Source: Phallusia mammillata (Eukaryota; Chordata; Ascidiacea; Phlebobranchia; Ascidiidae). From it: 64,000 bases of DNA. The DNA lies in assembly GCA_003260075.1 (NCBI GenBank), contig QLIY01000507.1, forward strand, positions 51,726 through 115,725, read 5' to 3'. The translations under genes and the position numbers were made by a program. Below the pieces are notes generated by a model. It saw only the letters and a program-made list of their open reading frames with translations. It was not told where the DNA came from and ran no database searches. Numbering within the stretch: the first letter of the stretch is position 1; each line of letters begins with the position of its first letter. Positions 44,601-57,475 of the stretch are shown in pieces.

Positions 44601-47600
44601 TTTATGTGGTGCAATATGAAACGAACAACCACAACAAAACTATTTTTTATCAACCGCAAAACAATGCGCATGTTAGTAACCGTTTTGGCCTCGTTTTTTT
44701 CAAGTACAATACACTGGGCTTGAACATAACTGCCATTTTTGAAATGGATTTTGGAGATAATATTGTGTATGTAAAGCTCGTATGTCTATCGTCAAGTGGT
44801 ATTTGGCGATTTCTACCTTTGCGTTTAGTTGTTGTCTATGACTGGAGCAAAAAATCGTATTTGGCAATGCCGGTTTTTTCCAAAAAGCAGGTGGTTTGTT
44901 GTGTATCTGCGAGACCTTCTTCTTCTCTTTTCCTTTAAACACGGAATGCGTCGGCATTGTGCGAATTGACAATAGCGTTAAATAAGCTGGATCTGGAGGA
45001 TATCTGCTTCGTTGACTTTGTATAAGTTTCTCCTAAAAACCAGACAAGCGTATCGTGTTTCCATAACAGATATTTTGACTTCTTTATATTAAGCAAGACG
45101 CTATTGAACCTTGAAGAATTGTGGCTACTGTGGTGCTGTATAAAATACCTTTTGTGTTTACGCTATTGTAACCGCTAAATTTTTTCAAGATCGTCTGGTT
45201 TTTATGCTGTGGTGAATTGTAAATAAATGTAGAAGATATAATCAGTACACACAATGAAACAGTAAAATGTGTTGAAATAAGTTTTGACTGCAAATGTAAC
45301 TCTTGCAACTGAGCGGTTTTCAGTCATCATAGTATTTTGTTTGTATTTAATTAGTTGTCAAAGGCGGGTGAAAGTTTGGCCAAAATATAATTATGTTTCC
45401 GTTATTTCAAAACATTGGATTGCATCAAAACAAAAATGTATTGCTGTTGGGTTGGTGTCGTTGTACTGGCGCAAAAACGTTGTATATAAGCACTGTTCAT
45501 GTCGTAACCCATGCCTCAAATCACCCCACGACCTTACTCAAAACATTACATGAAGAAACAATAACATTACAATGGTCACACTTTAATGACTCCCATCCAC
45601 GGTGATTGTCAGTAACTGCACACAATGTACTTGCGCGTTTTTCTGTAGTTTCCGTTACGCGCCGCAATTTATGTCAAAAGTTCAAACGTATACAACCTGT
45701 TTGTTCTTTATGTTTGTATCTGGAGGTCACTGCCACATACAGGTCACCATCACATACTGCAGGTCACTACCACTACCACACACTGGAGGTCATTTAGCTA
45801 CCGAGTTGCTGCAATGTCCCTGTTGTATGTGTTCTTGTTTGTCGACTCATGTGGTCGGTTTTTAGAAAGGCATTGTCCTACAAGTTTATGTCATGAACTT
45901 ATGCACCATGGTTCATGCATTTGTTACCTTATGCTCATGAGTTTGTTAAACCAATGTTCCTAAATAGCACAGTATTCATCAGCCAATGCTTACTAAAAAT
46001 ATCTCGTTTTTGTTTTGCCAAGCAGCACATACCGAACTAATAGACAGATACCTGTTCCTTCCAAACTATTTTAATAGCTTATCGTGTTGTTATTTCTATA
46101 TCGCGACATCCATTTGAGATCTTTAGGAAAGTTTTCCTTATCTTCAAGCTCATCCGTTTACCCCGCCCAAATATGGCACCGCCGCAAAGGGAATTCAGCG
46201 GTGTTGCCGATCACTTTGGGGCGGCGGCGCGGCAACATAACGACTCTCGAAGCCCACAAAAATTACTTTCCGGCCAACGGGACCAGTTCTCCTTCTTTCT
46301 AATCTCGATGGCACCACACTCTAGCCCAATTTCGCACAACGCTTCTTGGAAAATACGAAACTGGTCGAAGCCATACGAAGCGAGGAAAAGAGGAACATCC
46401 TTTATGCTTTGCATATAGTACTGCCCAATTCCTATCTGTTAGGCTGTATAGTTATCACATTTAGCCCAATCATTGCGCCATATGTAACGTGCCCCACGGA
46501 GCTTTATTAGCTTAGGACGCATTTACAACATAAGTGTATTTTGATGATGATATTGTGAACAGGTGTACCAGATCACAGCTTGTCGCCTACGAATATTCCG
46601 GGCTTACATCACGACGAACCAGATCGATTGATCGCGTTATGACGCAGATGTGTCGATGGCAATTATGTTTTGCATTTTTGTCTGTAGCGTTTTCTCGATC
46701 GAATCTTGGAATTGTGTCTGATTGGGTCGATATACTTGCACGTAAAAATTGTCGCAAAAATAGCACAGAAATAGCGAGAAAAGGTTATTTTGTACGTTTT
46801 CTCAAAATGTATGAATATCTGGAATAAGAAAAACGCATTGATTTTGTAGATCATGGACTTTATTTATACATTTTGACCGGTGTTACTATACAAAGCAAAA
46901 TTCGAACATCGTATGCCGTCGGTATTAATAACTTTGAAAAATTCATGGAAATTATTGTAAAGAAACCAACAATAATGAACGTTTTTAGCTGTTGCATATA
47001 AGTTTTGTTGAAAGTATTCGCCACAAAAACGTGCTCGGAATCTGCATAAAAACGTGTGACTAACTGCGTATGTCTTGAACACGAACATGTACTCTCTTGA
47101 TTTCAATTAATGTGCCGTACAAAAGTCCACTTTGTGCGCCATGGGATATTAAAAAACGGCAACAACTCCATGTAATAAAGTTTTTTTCGGTTGCAGCGAG
47201 CGTCCGATTGTGCGTGTGGAGGCCACTGTGATGATCAGAGGCGAAGTGGGGTGGACGCCTTACCTCGGAGCAGGATACAGCAAAGTGGCTATCTACGAAA
47301 ATGTTATGCATTCCGAGTACCGACTCTACGCTTACCGAATCACGGACAAAGTGGTAGGTGTTGAATCGATTTTTGAAATAACACAATTAACACAACCCCC
47401 TAACAATTTGATTTAATCTGTGGCAAACTGAAATATGCCAGGCACGTTGTGAAATAAAGGGCAAACGGTCTCTACGCCTTTTTGTGAATGCATTAGGTTT
47501 CAGATTTTAAGCAAGCAGATGTTTCAAAACTCAACCGTTTCGTTACCCAATAAATTGCTTGCAAACGTAGTCATAGCACTAACAAATGCTAAACCGCTTT

Positions 47601-50600
47601 CGGCACACATCAAAGCTGCATGCGGCAAGACCTTCCCATTTTCGTCTTACGCCGTGTAACGGGCTGCAGACACGCCTCTCACACACCCACACACTTTCTC
47701 CTGCCAACATGTCTTGTCAACTGTGCCGCTATTTGAGACAGCACGGCCGTCCTGTGATTAAAGCGGCTGTGCAGTTTAGCAACCACATCCCAACCAGGTA
47801 CAGTATGATGTATACCGTTGTTCGTCCGGCTACGAGCCCGAGCACGCCGCTTCTCATTACTCCCTTGCGTTTGAGATGCTTCCCGTCGATTATTGGATAT
47901 CGATTTTTCCTCTTTTGGCTTGCGTCTGACACACATTCGCTTACCCCTCCCTGTTTTAGGTTTCAGGCATTTTTGCGTGTTGTACGCTTTAGTATATTCA
48001 CTGTCAAAAAGGACATTTTTTATAAACTTACTTATTCTAGGAAACCAGTTCAGTTTGTGCTTATTGGAAATGATGAAAATAGTTTTGCAATGTCCTTTGC
48101 TCGACAAGTTTGGCCATTAATTTGTTCACGTGCTTGTAATTTGTAAACGTGCTTGTAATTTGTAAACGTGCTTGTAATTTGTAAACCCAATAGTGCAAAG
48201 CGGTATTTTTCCATCAACAGGTGCCATAATGCCCTTTTGGCATCCGAATAATTTTACCCCATGTCTGTTAGATAGAGATTTACATGCAATTTTTAGCGTT
48301 TTGGATTTAAGCTTGAAGTAAACTTATACCCACTGGGACCTAGTTTTTAGAACGTTTTGCGTTTTTACTTTTTAGGTCTGTCACCACAAGCATTAAATTT
48401 TAGAGCTCACATTTTTTAGTGCATAGATTTACAAAAAATGAAAATTGCGATCTTGTGTTGTTAAGTCCCTAAAACATTTCAGGAATTCCTCTTTATATTC
48501 CCGTTCGACAATCTTTTCTTAAATTTACATGATTACATGACAGCCCCGGAAAAGCGCGTTGTCTAATTGCTGCTTTTGTATGTCATCGCAATTCCGAGGG
48601 ATCTATCAAACGAATTATCCTTCCTTGCGCCGTAATTTGAAGGCCAGACGATCCGATAGACTTCTTGAAGTGTTTTGGGCGGAAGGCAATTAGGCCTTTC
48701 TCCCCCATGGCTGCCCGACGTACCGAGTTGACTGCCGCACTTCCAACGTTTCTCGCCTCCTGGCAGCAACTTCTTCCCGAGGGAGCGGTTATTTTTAAGT
48801 TCCAGGACAGCCGGCATCGCTCCTGTAATGAAGTTGTCGTTTTGATTGACAGTCTTGCTTTCTGTATCCAATTCTAGTCGAGGAAAATGTATGGCGCTGC
48901 GTGGTGTCCATAAATATGTTATACTAGAAAAAAAAACTTTCGTTTAGGTTTGGATTGGTTACGTTTTTGCCAACATGGTATAAAACACAAGTTTATTGTA
49001 ATAGTAAGGCCTGGTTTATGCCCAGTTGTGGCATCAAACGGGTTGATGAGGCATGTCCTTTTTCTGCCTAACACTAACAACAAAGCAGTATGGTAAGGAC
49101 TAAGGAGGCTACGCTAGCCCTTAACGGCCGATCGCTGAAACCAGCTGTTCTCTATATGTCTAAACTGTGTTCAAAATTTAAAAAATCTTAGTGCGCGTTT
49201 TGTGTACGGTGAATTCCAACGTGCCCGTTTAACTTTATGAGACACAGTGAGCTGACGTAGATAGCGCTTCAAAACTCATGTTGTACTCGTTTATTGCATT
49301 GTGAAGCGGGCTTTGTCTTTCCTGTAAGTTTCCATTAAAATGTTACACTATGTCTGTTTCACTTGGGTTATACAAGGCCATCACTTTTAAATATGGTGTT
49401 GTTGTCTCCGATTCGCCGAAAACTGAAAGAAGCACGCGTATTGTGAAATCCACAATCGTGCATTGCTGCCTGGAAATTGCTGACGAATTTCCAGTTGCTG
49501 CAAACGATACTAGCCTTTGCTGTTAGTTTCTGTTTTAAGCGTGTTTTACGTTGATTTAAGAAAAATTATAGAAACAAATGCATTCGAATGCAAAATCCTT
49601 GCTGGACCTATGTCTTGTCACCAGCTACACTAGAGAGCTAAAATATTGAAACAGTGCATAATCTGCAGCTAACTTACCATTGATTTCCCTGATGAAAACC
49701 TCAACTAAATTGTAAACACGATTTTGTCATTAAGGTGGTAACCGCACAAACCTGCTGTACAGGAATAATGAATTTCGACCAAACTGTACATTAATTTCTG
49801 AGAACAGTACAAAAAGAAAAAACATAAATTTGAAAAATGTTTCCATGTTTAATTCGGTTTAGTTTCCATGCTCAAGTACGTTGATTGATATAACTTTGCT
49901 CTTATAATTTGCAATGAAAAAGCGAACTACCCGACATTTTTTAGGGCAATATACCTGGTGCTTGCTGTTATTTTTTTTTCTTGCTTATCAGACTGTTAAC
50001 CAGCAAATTTTTTGCATTTGTTGGTAAAATTTGAGTTAAAATGTGACAGCGAATCTTTGTTAAACAAATCTTCCTCAATACCTTAAAATCGATTTACCCC
50101 CGTTAAGGCGCTTTTGCTTTCTTGATGTTTGTTATTCCTACGATCTATAACTAAAATCAACATGTTTTGACTTGCGCAGATAACACTGGATTCGCTCATT
50201 CCATACCACATGCCTTTCACAAAAGCCAACGCCATCTTTCACCATTGGATGATTGGCAGTCAGCGAATGGGACTCGCTTTCAACGGGACTGCTGACGCCC
50301 GCTCCTTTGACCGAGGGATTCGTGTTGCCCTTGAGAACCTCGACAAAGGTGGGTTACCCATGCTATTTTATCCTGCCCCTGGCCATGCTGACTGACAAGT
50401 TTGGAATAGAAATAAACTTTAAAGGATTTTTGTTTCGTTTCGAATTAGTACCGCATTAAGTGACAATGTACATGAATGAATTTTGAATTTTTAAATGTAC
50501 ATGAATGCTTGGATATAGTTTAGCGGTATTCAATTTGATTATTTTTCGACAAACTGGAGGAAATTTGCTCGACTTGTTTTTTATCCACAATTTAATTCTG

Positions 50601-53600
50601 GTCAACGTTTGTGTGGGCGATTCCAGTATTAAACAAAATATTTGTCAGTTTATTAGCTTCTAGTAAAAAAACACTTTGCAAGAGACACCTCTCAATCAAA
50701 TATGAAGCGTAACTGCTCTTTGCATCCTTAAATGGATTCCATTGCGCAAAATGGAAACCAACCACATCCGCGGCGCTTATTGAATTTAGCAACTGAAGAC
50801 ATTAATGGCAGCTATTCTCTTACCTCGCTGTGCTCCTAGAGTGCTGTTGAACAAGAGCAAGAGAGTGACAGAGCTTAGAGTTGCGCAACTTTACTCACTG
50901 TTAGGGTGCAACGTCCCGATAAACCATGATGTAACATCCTCACTTCACTTCTGAGCCAGTGGTGCATTGATACGTTAGGAAATGTCCATTTCCTCGCCCA
51001 TTCAAGGCTTGTCGAGTTCGCGTTTGCTTTGCATTGGCTGCAAGCGAGGGGCTGCCTTGAGCTGGCCAACATATGCCTTGCTTTAACACTGATATTTTTT
51101 CGAAGTGCTTGTCGATGTTAACCTCACCTGACCTGAAAATATGTCCGCTGGAATTTGCGTATTACACAAGCGTATTACACACTGGGTGGAAACTTTGACA
51201 AAAAATACTGTACAAAAACGATAAAGTGTTTGGAAAAAACATTGGCATTTTTTTTATTTGCCACAAACAGAGACTACTACTGGTTTTGTTTGAGATAAAC
51301 CCAGTCGTCATACCTGTTAGTGTTTACATATGGCGATTTTTTCACTTTCTACGAACAAAAAGTCGCGACGTTACGTAGCCGTTTGCGTCATTCATCATCC
51401 GCGCTCAAGCCTATTCAACGAGATCGTGTGGTCGCCATTGTTCCCGTTGTCGTTTATTACTTTTACCAGCGCCGGTGCGGTCTCCTCTAGATAGATTACT
51501 TATTACATTGCATTGCTGCGATCCCGCTTTCTATTAATGTCAAAGCAGAAATGATGTACGACTACTGTCTAATATTCAAATTTTCAGAACGGATCTGTAA
51601 TTTGTTTCGCTATATCCTCGATTAAAATTACATGAGCTCGCTAAATTTTCTCACATAACCAATTGGTACATATCGTTTAATTAAAAAAACCTACCAAAAT
51701 TATCAGATCTATTTTAAACCAAACTTGAATTTTTTTATCCGAAAAAAACACCTTTTTCTGACATATTGAAGTCACATGTATCTCCAATGGGGTGTTGTCG
51801 GTCGGCAGTTTCGCCACGACATCGCACAGGACGAGTCGCATCCGTTCGCTATGAATCATTTAAAGCAGAGCGGACGCATGAACGGGATGTGGTTTCTCGT
51901 CAGAGACATTTTCCGAGTAGCCCAAGCCCGTCGTACTCAGAAAAGGAAAACTCTTTTCGTGTTTCGTATTACAAGCCTTTATTGGGGGTGCTTGTTTTGA
52001 CTAATGCTCACTGGAATGGTGTTTGTACTACAGCTCCTATCGTTTTGTCTCGTGAAATGACTTCTGGAACACTGTATTCTTTTACCAATATGAAATATAC
52101 GCTATGTCAAATCGAAACAACGTTCCAAGCATTTACGTAAAGCGAAATGTGCTTTAAAAACCTTACGATAAAGCTGCAAATCCTTTGAATTGAGCGAAGT
52201 GTAAACTTCAGATGGAACATGAGAAACGGGTAAAAAACACCACCTAAAATGCCTCAATTGTTTCAGCAGTTATTCACAAGTTATTTCCTCATTTAAAAAC
52301 TTGTTTTGAAAACTCAGAAACAGTTACAGCTCCAGTCGTGTCCGTAACAACCCTTGTACAAATTCTTCTACTTCATTTTACCGTGTAGCCCGGCGTCAAA
52401 CCCTTCCTACCGACGGACGCTTAGTTTCCGATCACGCCTTCCCTGATTGCGACCCCCATCGCCTGGTTCGTATGTACTTACTCCTGCTACGACTTCGCAT
52501 CCTGTCCAGGCAGCTGAATTCGTGTAATAATGTTTATGCGTCGCGTATATGTTACCTAAAAACCGGGTGACGTAAAGCGTGTATATGGGAAGCACTAGCT
52601 TGATATAAATTTTACTGGTTAATCAAGGTCAATATGGACATTTACCGGCGTGTTTGTGATGCTTATAAAGACTGACAATGCCCCACTAGAGGCTGAAATG
52701 TGTGCAAAGAGTGTCTTCCTGCTTTGTTTTGGCTTTATCAGGCAAAGATCGATATATCATTTGAATTTCACGTGGCTTTTTGCAACTTTTGTATTAAGTG
52801 TATATTTGACATATTTAACCTGTTAATAAAATCTCTTTGCCAAGCAGACAAATGTCATTCTTGTTTTTAAACTGTTTCTTTGACTCAAATTTTGCCTATT
52901 TTGCATTTTAAGTCTTCCCATCTGTGTGTGGGTTAAGTTGGTTAACCAAACCGTAATTGGCAAGATCCGATTTTCGGTGACAAGTCGCACGCTTAAGGCC
53001 CGCTTCCAGCAGCTAAATCGCCCGCGGTAAGGTTAAGCGCAAAATGTCGCGTAAAATTCCTCAATCGTCACGCATTACTGATTAGAAGCGCTCAACTATG
53101 AACGGCATTGTTGGGTGTTATTTTTGCGCGACCCGTTTGCAAAAAGATTTTTCGAGGTTGCGTTGAGCGTGTACCATGTTGGTTAATGTTTTGTTGAGAG
53201 TAAGTTGGATATTTTACTAAAAGGGCGAAAACTGCATTGGCGATATTTTACAATTACATGATCTTTAACTTCCAATTCCTCTTCTGTACAATTTTTGGTC
53301 AAATCCGTTCGTAGCATATTTCACAAACCGCAAAAATATTGTTGAAATTCGTGAGTCTATGTTATTTCATATTTTAAAGAACATTTGGAAATAGAACGAT
53401 CTTGGACTTAGCCTTAAGTGAAACATCTCTGTCTCCAAATTCTGCCGAAGCGCGAAGGACGCCTCGGGTGGGTCCACTGCGTCATCGGCCCGTGTTCGGC
53501 GCCGAAACCGGATGCCGACGTATCCGTGGATCGCATCGAATTGATTAGCGATGACAGCGCACCGACATGTAAACAGGAAACGGCGAATAACGCCACCGAA

Positions 53601-56600
53601 CCAAAAACACATTTTCCGGGGCCCGGTTATATTCGTCGCCGATGCCCGACAGCCTATTTATTCTCTTTTATTATCTTTTTCCGAGCTTTCTTTCTTGCCT
53701 GGGCGCCCTTTTTTCGACCACTGTTCGTTAATCTCGCTCTGGCTACGGGAGATGTTTTGCTTGAGCCACATCCGCCCGACAATCCGCTGGTATGCGAGGC
53801 AGACCACACACTCGTATGCTCGCATCGATTCGGGTTTGGTTCGCATATGCCACAGACCTCGCATGGGCTTCTATTTCCCAAAGCTCAAAATCTGTTTCAA
53901 ATACATTTTGCCATAAAACATTAATACGGTATCCATTTGCAAGGGACATTTGTGCAGTCAAGCCGAGATATTTAGGAATCTCAAAAAGTTGCAAAATAGT
54001 CTGTGTTCCCATTTAGATGTAAATATGGTAAACCACTGATTGCGCTGGTTTCGTTTTTGTCACGGTTATTTGCACAAAACTCGTTCGAGAGCCTGCGAAA
54101 ATTGTCATTCTTCATATTCTGTAGAAATTTACATACGAATGATATATTCAGAGTTAGTTGGTTGATGCATGAGTAGCCCTCCACCAAATTTGACCGTGTG
54201 TCGCTGCAAAGCTTTCCCTAATACGGATTGTTACCGCTAATGAACCGCAACTGCCATTTCCTGCTTTGCATGAAGAAAGTTCGGGGTTAAACGCCGGTAT
54301 ACTGACTTCAAGTACATCGTCGGGAAATGTAAGGACATCGCATCCACTGCGTAAACATCGTGTGCGCACAAGCATCGTCGTAATGTCTATAATCGATGTC
54401 CACTCTCAAGGGACACGCTACGAGTGATTCAAATTCCTGTAAGAGGTGTCCTTCATCAGCCGCATAATTGGCCAAATTGCTTGATTGCTTTCCACTACCT
54501 CCAATACTGCCAGCCGACGTGTCATCGCTTCTTGCTTTCCCTATTTGGCATTGGGAACTGGCTGTTTGACATCGTTCACATGGACCCTTGGAGTACACGA
54601 AAAGGTCATTGGTGTTTCATATCCTCGCTGTTCCAACTTTGCTCATTCACAGCACCGTTGGCAAACTAGTGGGTTTTCTTGAACTTGTTGTTGTTGTTCC
54701 CGACTTGAGCTTCGCGTTTTGATTACGGTCGGATGTGAACTGAGGCCGCGGAATTTTATCGCACAAGGTCGCTCTTTTGGTTTTGCGGCAAACCGATTTG
54801 ACCTTTTTTAGTGTTGTGGCATTTTCGACATGTGGCGAGGCTATTGTTCACAGCTGCTTGTATTCATACACGGGGATTTTCGTTTTTGTAAGCTGTGCAA
54901 AAAATATTTTTTGATGTCATTTTCGGTAGTTGATCTGTATATGCGGCTTTCCAATTTCCGAATCTTGTGACACAAAACAATATACATACGCCGTTTGTTG
55001 TGCCTTAAGATTGCCATGTAGAGAAGCGTTTAAACTATTTTTTTATTGTTACCTCCATTTTATTTACACTCTTTCCGAAACAAACTAAAATTATCAACTA
55101 TGGCAATTGACAGTTTAAAATTACCCACGCAAAATCTCAAATTACCAAAAGTTCAAGAACCACTATAGTATATGTAGTGCTTGTTATTTTACTTGATACA
55201 AAAATGCACTGCCTGAGAGTTTTGACATTACGTCGAAAAAATCACTCATGGCAATGGTATCTTCGCATTGTCATTCACTCCAGCAGCGTTCTAAATCAAG
55301 TCCATTACTTTTCAGTGGCTGCTTCGAACCTAAGCTGTGGAAGCAGCACAGCGTCCGATGATCCGCTATCGGTAAGTTAATTGTTCGTATATTTAGTCAT
55401 GTTCTTGCCAAACAAACAGGTGTAAAACCGATGTTTGCATAATGCTACTATTGGTGCACGCTACAAATATCCAATGTCCAGACGTTTAATCATCGTAAAT
55501 TTACTGTGACTATTGAGTAGTTTCTCAAAATGAAATCAGACATGTGTGTCAGTTAAAAATAATGTCATTTTTTGGAGAAAAAAAACGTCCCAATTCATGT
55601 CAATGTAGTCGTTACCTTCCAGGGTTAACACTCTTGTTTTGCTTTTGTCTTTACACGCGCCTTGCATGTACTGTTGATCTTACTGCCCCCCCCCCTTTAA
55701 TCATCGTAAATTTACTGTGACTATTGAGTAGTTTCTCAAAATGAAATCAGACATGTGTGTCAGTTAAAAATAATGTCATTTTTTGGAGAAAAAAAACGTC
55801 CCAATTCATGTCAATGTAGTCGTTACCTTCCAGGGTTAACACTCTTGTTTTGCTTTTGTCTTTACACGCGCCTTGCATGTACTGTTACTAACCTGATTTG
55901 TTTTTATCTCGGTTTTCCTTTTCCTTTTTGACAACATAAACGAAAAAGCTGGTAACATTATGACAACCAACAAAATAAAATGAAACTGAATTTGTACCAT
56001 AATAATGTACAACACACAATAAATAACCATCTTTGTTCACACAGACCTCTCCTGGTGGATCTCCACTCCCTACCTCAGCCAGCGACAAAGGCGACGAACA
56101 ATCGGCGCGATTCAAAAAGCAGTCGACGTCATCACACACTTCGACCTCGTCAAGCTCATCACGTCATCCTGCAAAGCCCCACTGTTGTCGGTCGCTATCA
56201 ACTCTGCCCGTTCAGCAATACCGACAGCAGACTCTCTCCGCTTCGTCATGGCAACATACCACGACGTCATCAGCCCCGTCATCCCGACCTGCGCGACGCC
56301 ACTCTTCGTCGGTCCCTGGTCGCGCGCACCGGACCCCTTCTACGTCATCTCACGTGGTTGGTCCGACGCAACCACCCGTGACGGAGCCTCCGCAGCGGCC
56401 ACCGGCTCCCGCTCCTACGCAGTCGTTTACTTTCCCGCAAGTAGATATTAGCGACGAATTGAAAAAGGTAAGAAATAACGTGATCGGCTTGCAAATATTC
56501 GACTGGATGATAAGCAATCTCGATTAGCTAAATCTACTGTAAACCCAGTTAAGAATTCTTTTCACATACTTTACAACGCTTTAGGACCCTGAGAAGTCGA

Positions 56601-57475
56601 CTCATCCGTCAAACGACGTGATTTCCAACGGTCGTCGTGCTGTGACCCCCTCGCGTCGACACAGATCGCGACACAGGCAAGACTCTGGCGCCCGCGCGCG
56701 GCGAACGAAAACGCCGAATCTCGACCACCTTGAGCGACAGAGAGACTTACAGCCGACCAAACCGAACTCGTATGTCCAAATAACGTCGTCAAAACCGACA
56801 GGATCCCACCGAAAACGCTCATCGGATGAGCACACCGTTAAATATCCGGGCTATCGGTACAGCACGCCGTCGCGATCGGTGCCTTATTACAGTGGAGGAG
56901 ATTATTTTTTCAACACGGAAAAGAGTTTCGACGGACAATCGCCGGAACACCACGGCGGGAAGAGCCTGCTTTACCAAAAAAGCCCCACGTTTAGTTACAC
57001 GGAACACCAAAAAAACTTACGCCAGTCGTCGATTATAAACAAAGCGGGGTGCGAGGAGAAACGTAAAGGCAAGCATAAGGAAGACCTTGGCGAACGTTCA
57101 AAGTGCCGCTACTGCCAGACAATGTTTAACCACGATAAAAACAGACCAGGCTCTTGTACAGCTGCGCCTGAGGATGCATACGAGGTCTGCATAAACCATG
57201 TGAGCTGTATTTCGTGCGCGGGTAGCACTCTGAAACGGTGCTTGCCAGACACACAAATAGACCTTCCCGACCAGCCGTGCACAAGGGGATCTCGGTGGAT
57301 TCATTGGCTTTTGCTCGGCCTAATTTCAATATTCGTGCCGTGCTTATGCCTCTATCCGCTCCTTAAGTCTTGCCACAAGTGTGGCGTGTGGTGCCATTGC
57401 TGCGGCGGGCGCCACGAAAGCTCAGTGCCGCAGCGATCGAGTAGTCCCAACAGCGCCCTGCCCGGTCGCCACTAG
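38621..57475 (+). CDS. SPRED: SPRED (Sprouty-related, EVH1 domain), six exons, 578 aa
   Basis: SPRED proteins inhibit Ras-ERK signalling at the membrane; vertebrate SPRED1 recruits neurofibromin through its EVH1 domain. Exons are 38621-38661, 47197-47353, 50180-50348, 55316-55371, 56045-56467 and 56585-57475 (TAG), all in phase. The EVH1 domain (about residues 17-120) shows VRVEATVMIRGEVGWTPYLG and FHHWMIGSQRMGLAFNGTADARSFDRGI, very close to SPRED1. A long Ser/Arg/Pro-rich linker follows. The C-terminal Sprouty domain (about 455-560) has the expected cysteines: CRYCQTMFNHD, CINHVSCISCAGSTLKRC, VPCLCLYPLLKSCHKCG and CHCCGGRHE. No clear c-Kit-binding motif was found in the linker. The protein is longer than human SPRED1 (444 aa), entirely in the linker. 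Start: the ATG at 38621 gives a short N-terminus leading straight into EVH1. Introns 1 and 3 are unusually long for this window and may hold enhancers or missed exons. Confidence 0.92.
40637..40699. repeat. Near-perfect inverted repeat / hairpin
   Basis: Left arm 40637-40665 and right arm 40672-40699 are reverse complements over 28 bp with a single extra T in the left arm. The loop is 6 nt (ATTGAG). The arms contain TCATGAAAACGATATTCG. It stands alone, without target duplication or similar sequence elsewhere in the window. Confidence 0.9.
41997..42285. repeat. Direct duplication joined by poly-C, locus 9
   Basis: The segment beginning GTATTTCGGTATGGAC is repeated after an 11-C run (42149-42159). 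The second copy lacks an internal stretch of about 30 bp (GCCCGGAGTTGG region). Confidence 0.9.
42505..42721. repeat. Direct duplication joined by poly-C, locus 10
   Basis: 103 bp at 42505-42607 is repeated at 42619-42721 after an 11-C run (42608-42618), with only two or so substitutions. Confidence 0.92.
44479..44488. repeat. Poly-C run without an evident duplication, locus 11
   Basis: A 10-C run like the others. I could not find a matching copy within about 200 bp on either side. Confidence 0.85.
45724..45802. promoter_or_regulatory. Cluster of four AGGTCA half-sites
   Basis: AGGTCA occurs at about 45724, 45741, 45761 and 45797, separated by CCACATAC-like spacers. It could be a decayed minisatellite. 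AGGTCA is also the nuclear-receptor half-site, so a regulatory role is possible but unproven. Confidence 0.35.
47354..50179. other. SPRED intron 2
   Basis: Contains the 19-bp tandem repeat at 48128. A 186-codon open frame at 47586-48146 is opposed by a similarly long antisense frame and has no recognisable domain. I see no other feature. Confidence 0.5.
48128..48184. repeat. Three-copy 19-bp tandem repeat in SPRED intron 2
   Basis: Three exact head-to-tail copies of ACGTGCTTGTAATTTGTAA. Confidence 0.95.
50349..55315. other. SPRED intron 3 (5 kb), possibly with unlisted linker exons
   Basis: No independent gene was recognised. Two GC-richer patches (about 51.8-51.96 kb and 53.41-53.6 kb) have open frames after acceptor-like sites that would read on from exon 3. 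They are described under findings and are not included in the SPRED model. Confidence 0.4.
55484..55880. repeat. Direct duplication joined by poly-C, locus 12 (SPRED intron 4)
   Basis: About 190 bp at 55484-55675 is repeated without visible change at 55695-55886 after a 10-C run (55686-55695). Confidence 0.93.

Larger units (their letters stand above)
38662..47196. other. SPRED intron 1 (8.5 kb)
   Basis: No supportable gene was seen inside. It contains a near-perfect hairpin (40637-40699), three poly-C runs (two with duplications), an AGGTCA half-site cluster (45724-45802) and several GC-richer tracts (39.8-40.6 kb, 46.1-46.4 kb). The size and position fit a regulatory first intron, but that is inference. 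Confidence 0.5.

Noticed and set aside
47586-48146. 186-codon plus-strand open frame in SPRED intron 2
   Set aside because: Opposed by a 142-codon antisense frame, no domain, no splice or poly(A) context; probably a chance open stretch in a GC-richer patch.
53418-53924. 168-codon plus-strand open frame in SPRED intron 3
   Set aside because: Hydrophobic and irregular, overlapped by several other frames; no family resemblance. Only its 5' part in another frame is kept as a possible SPRED exon.
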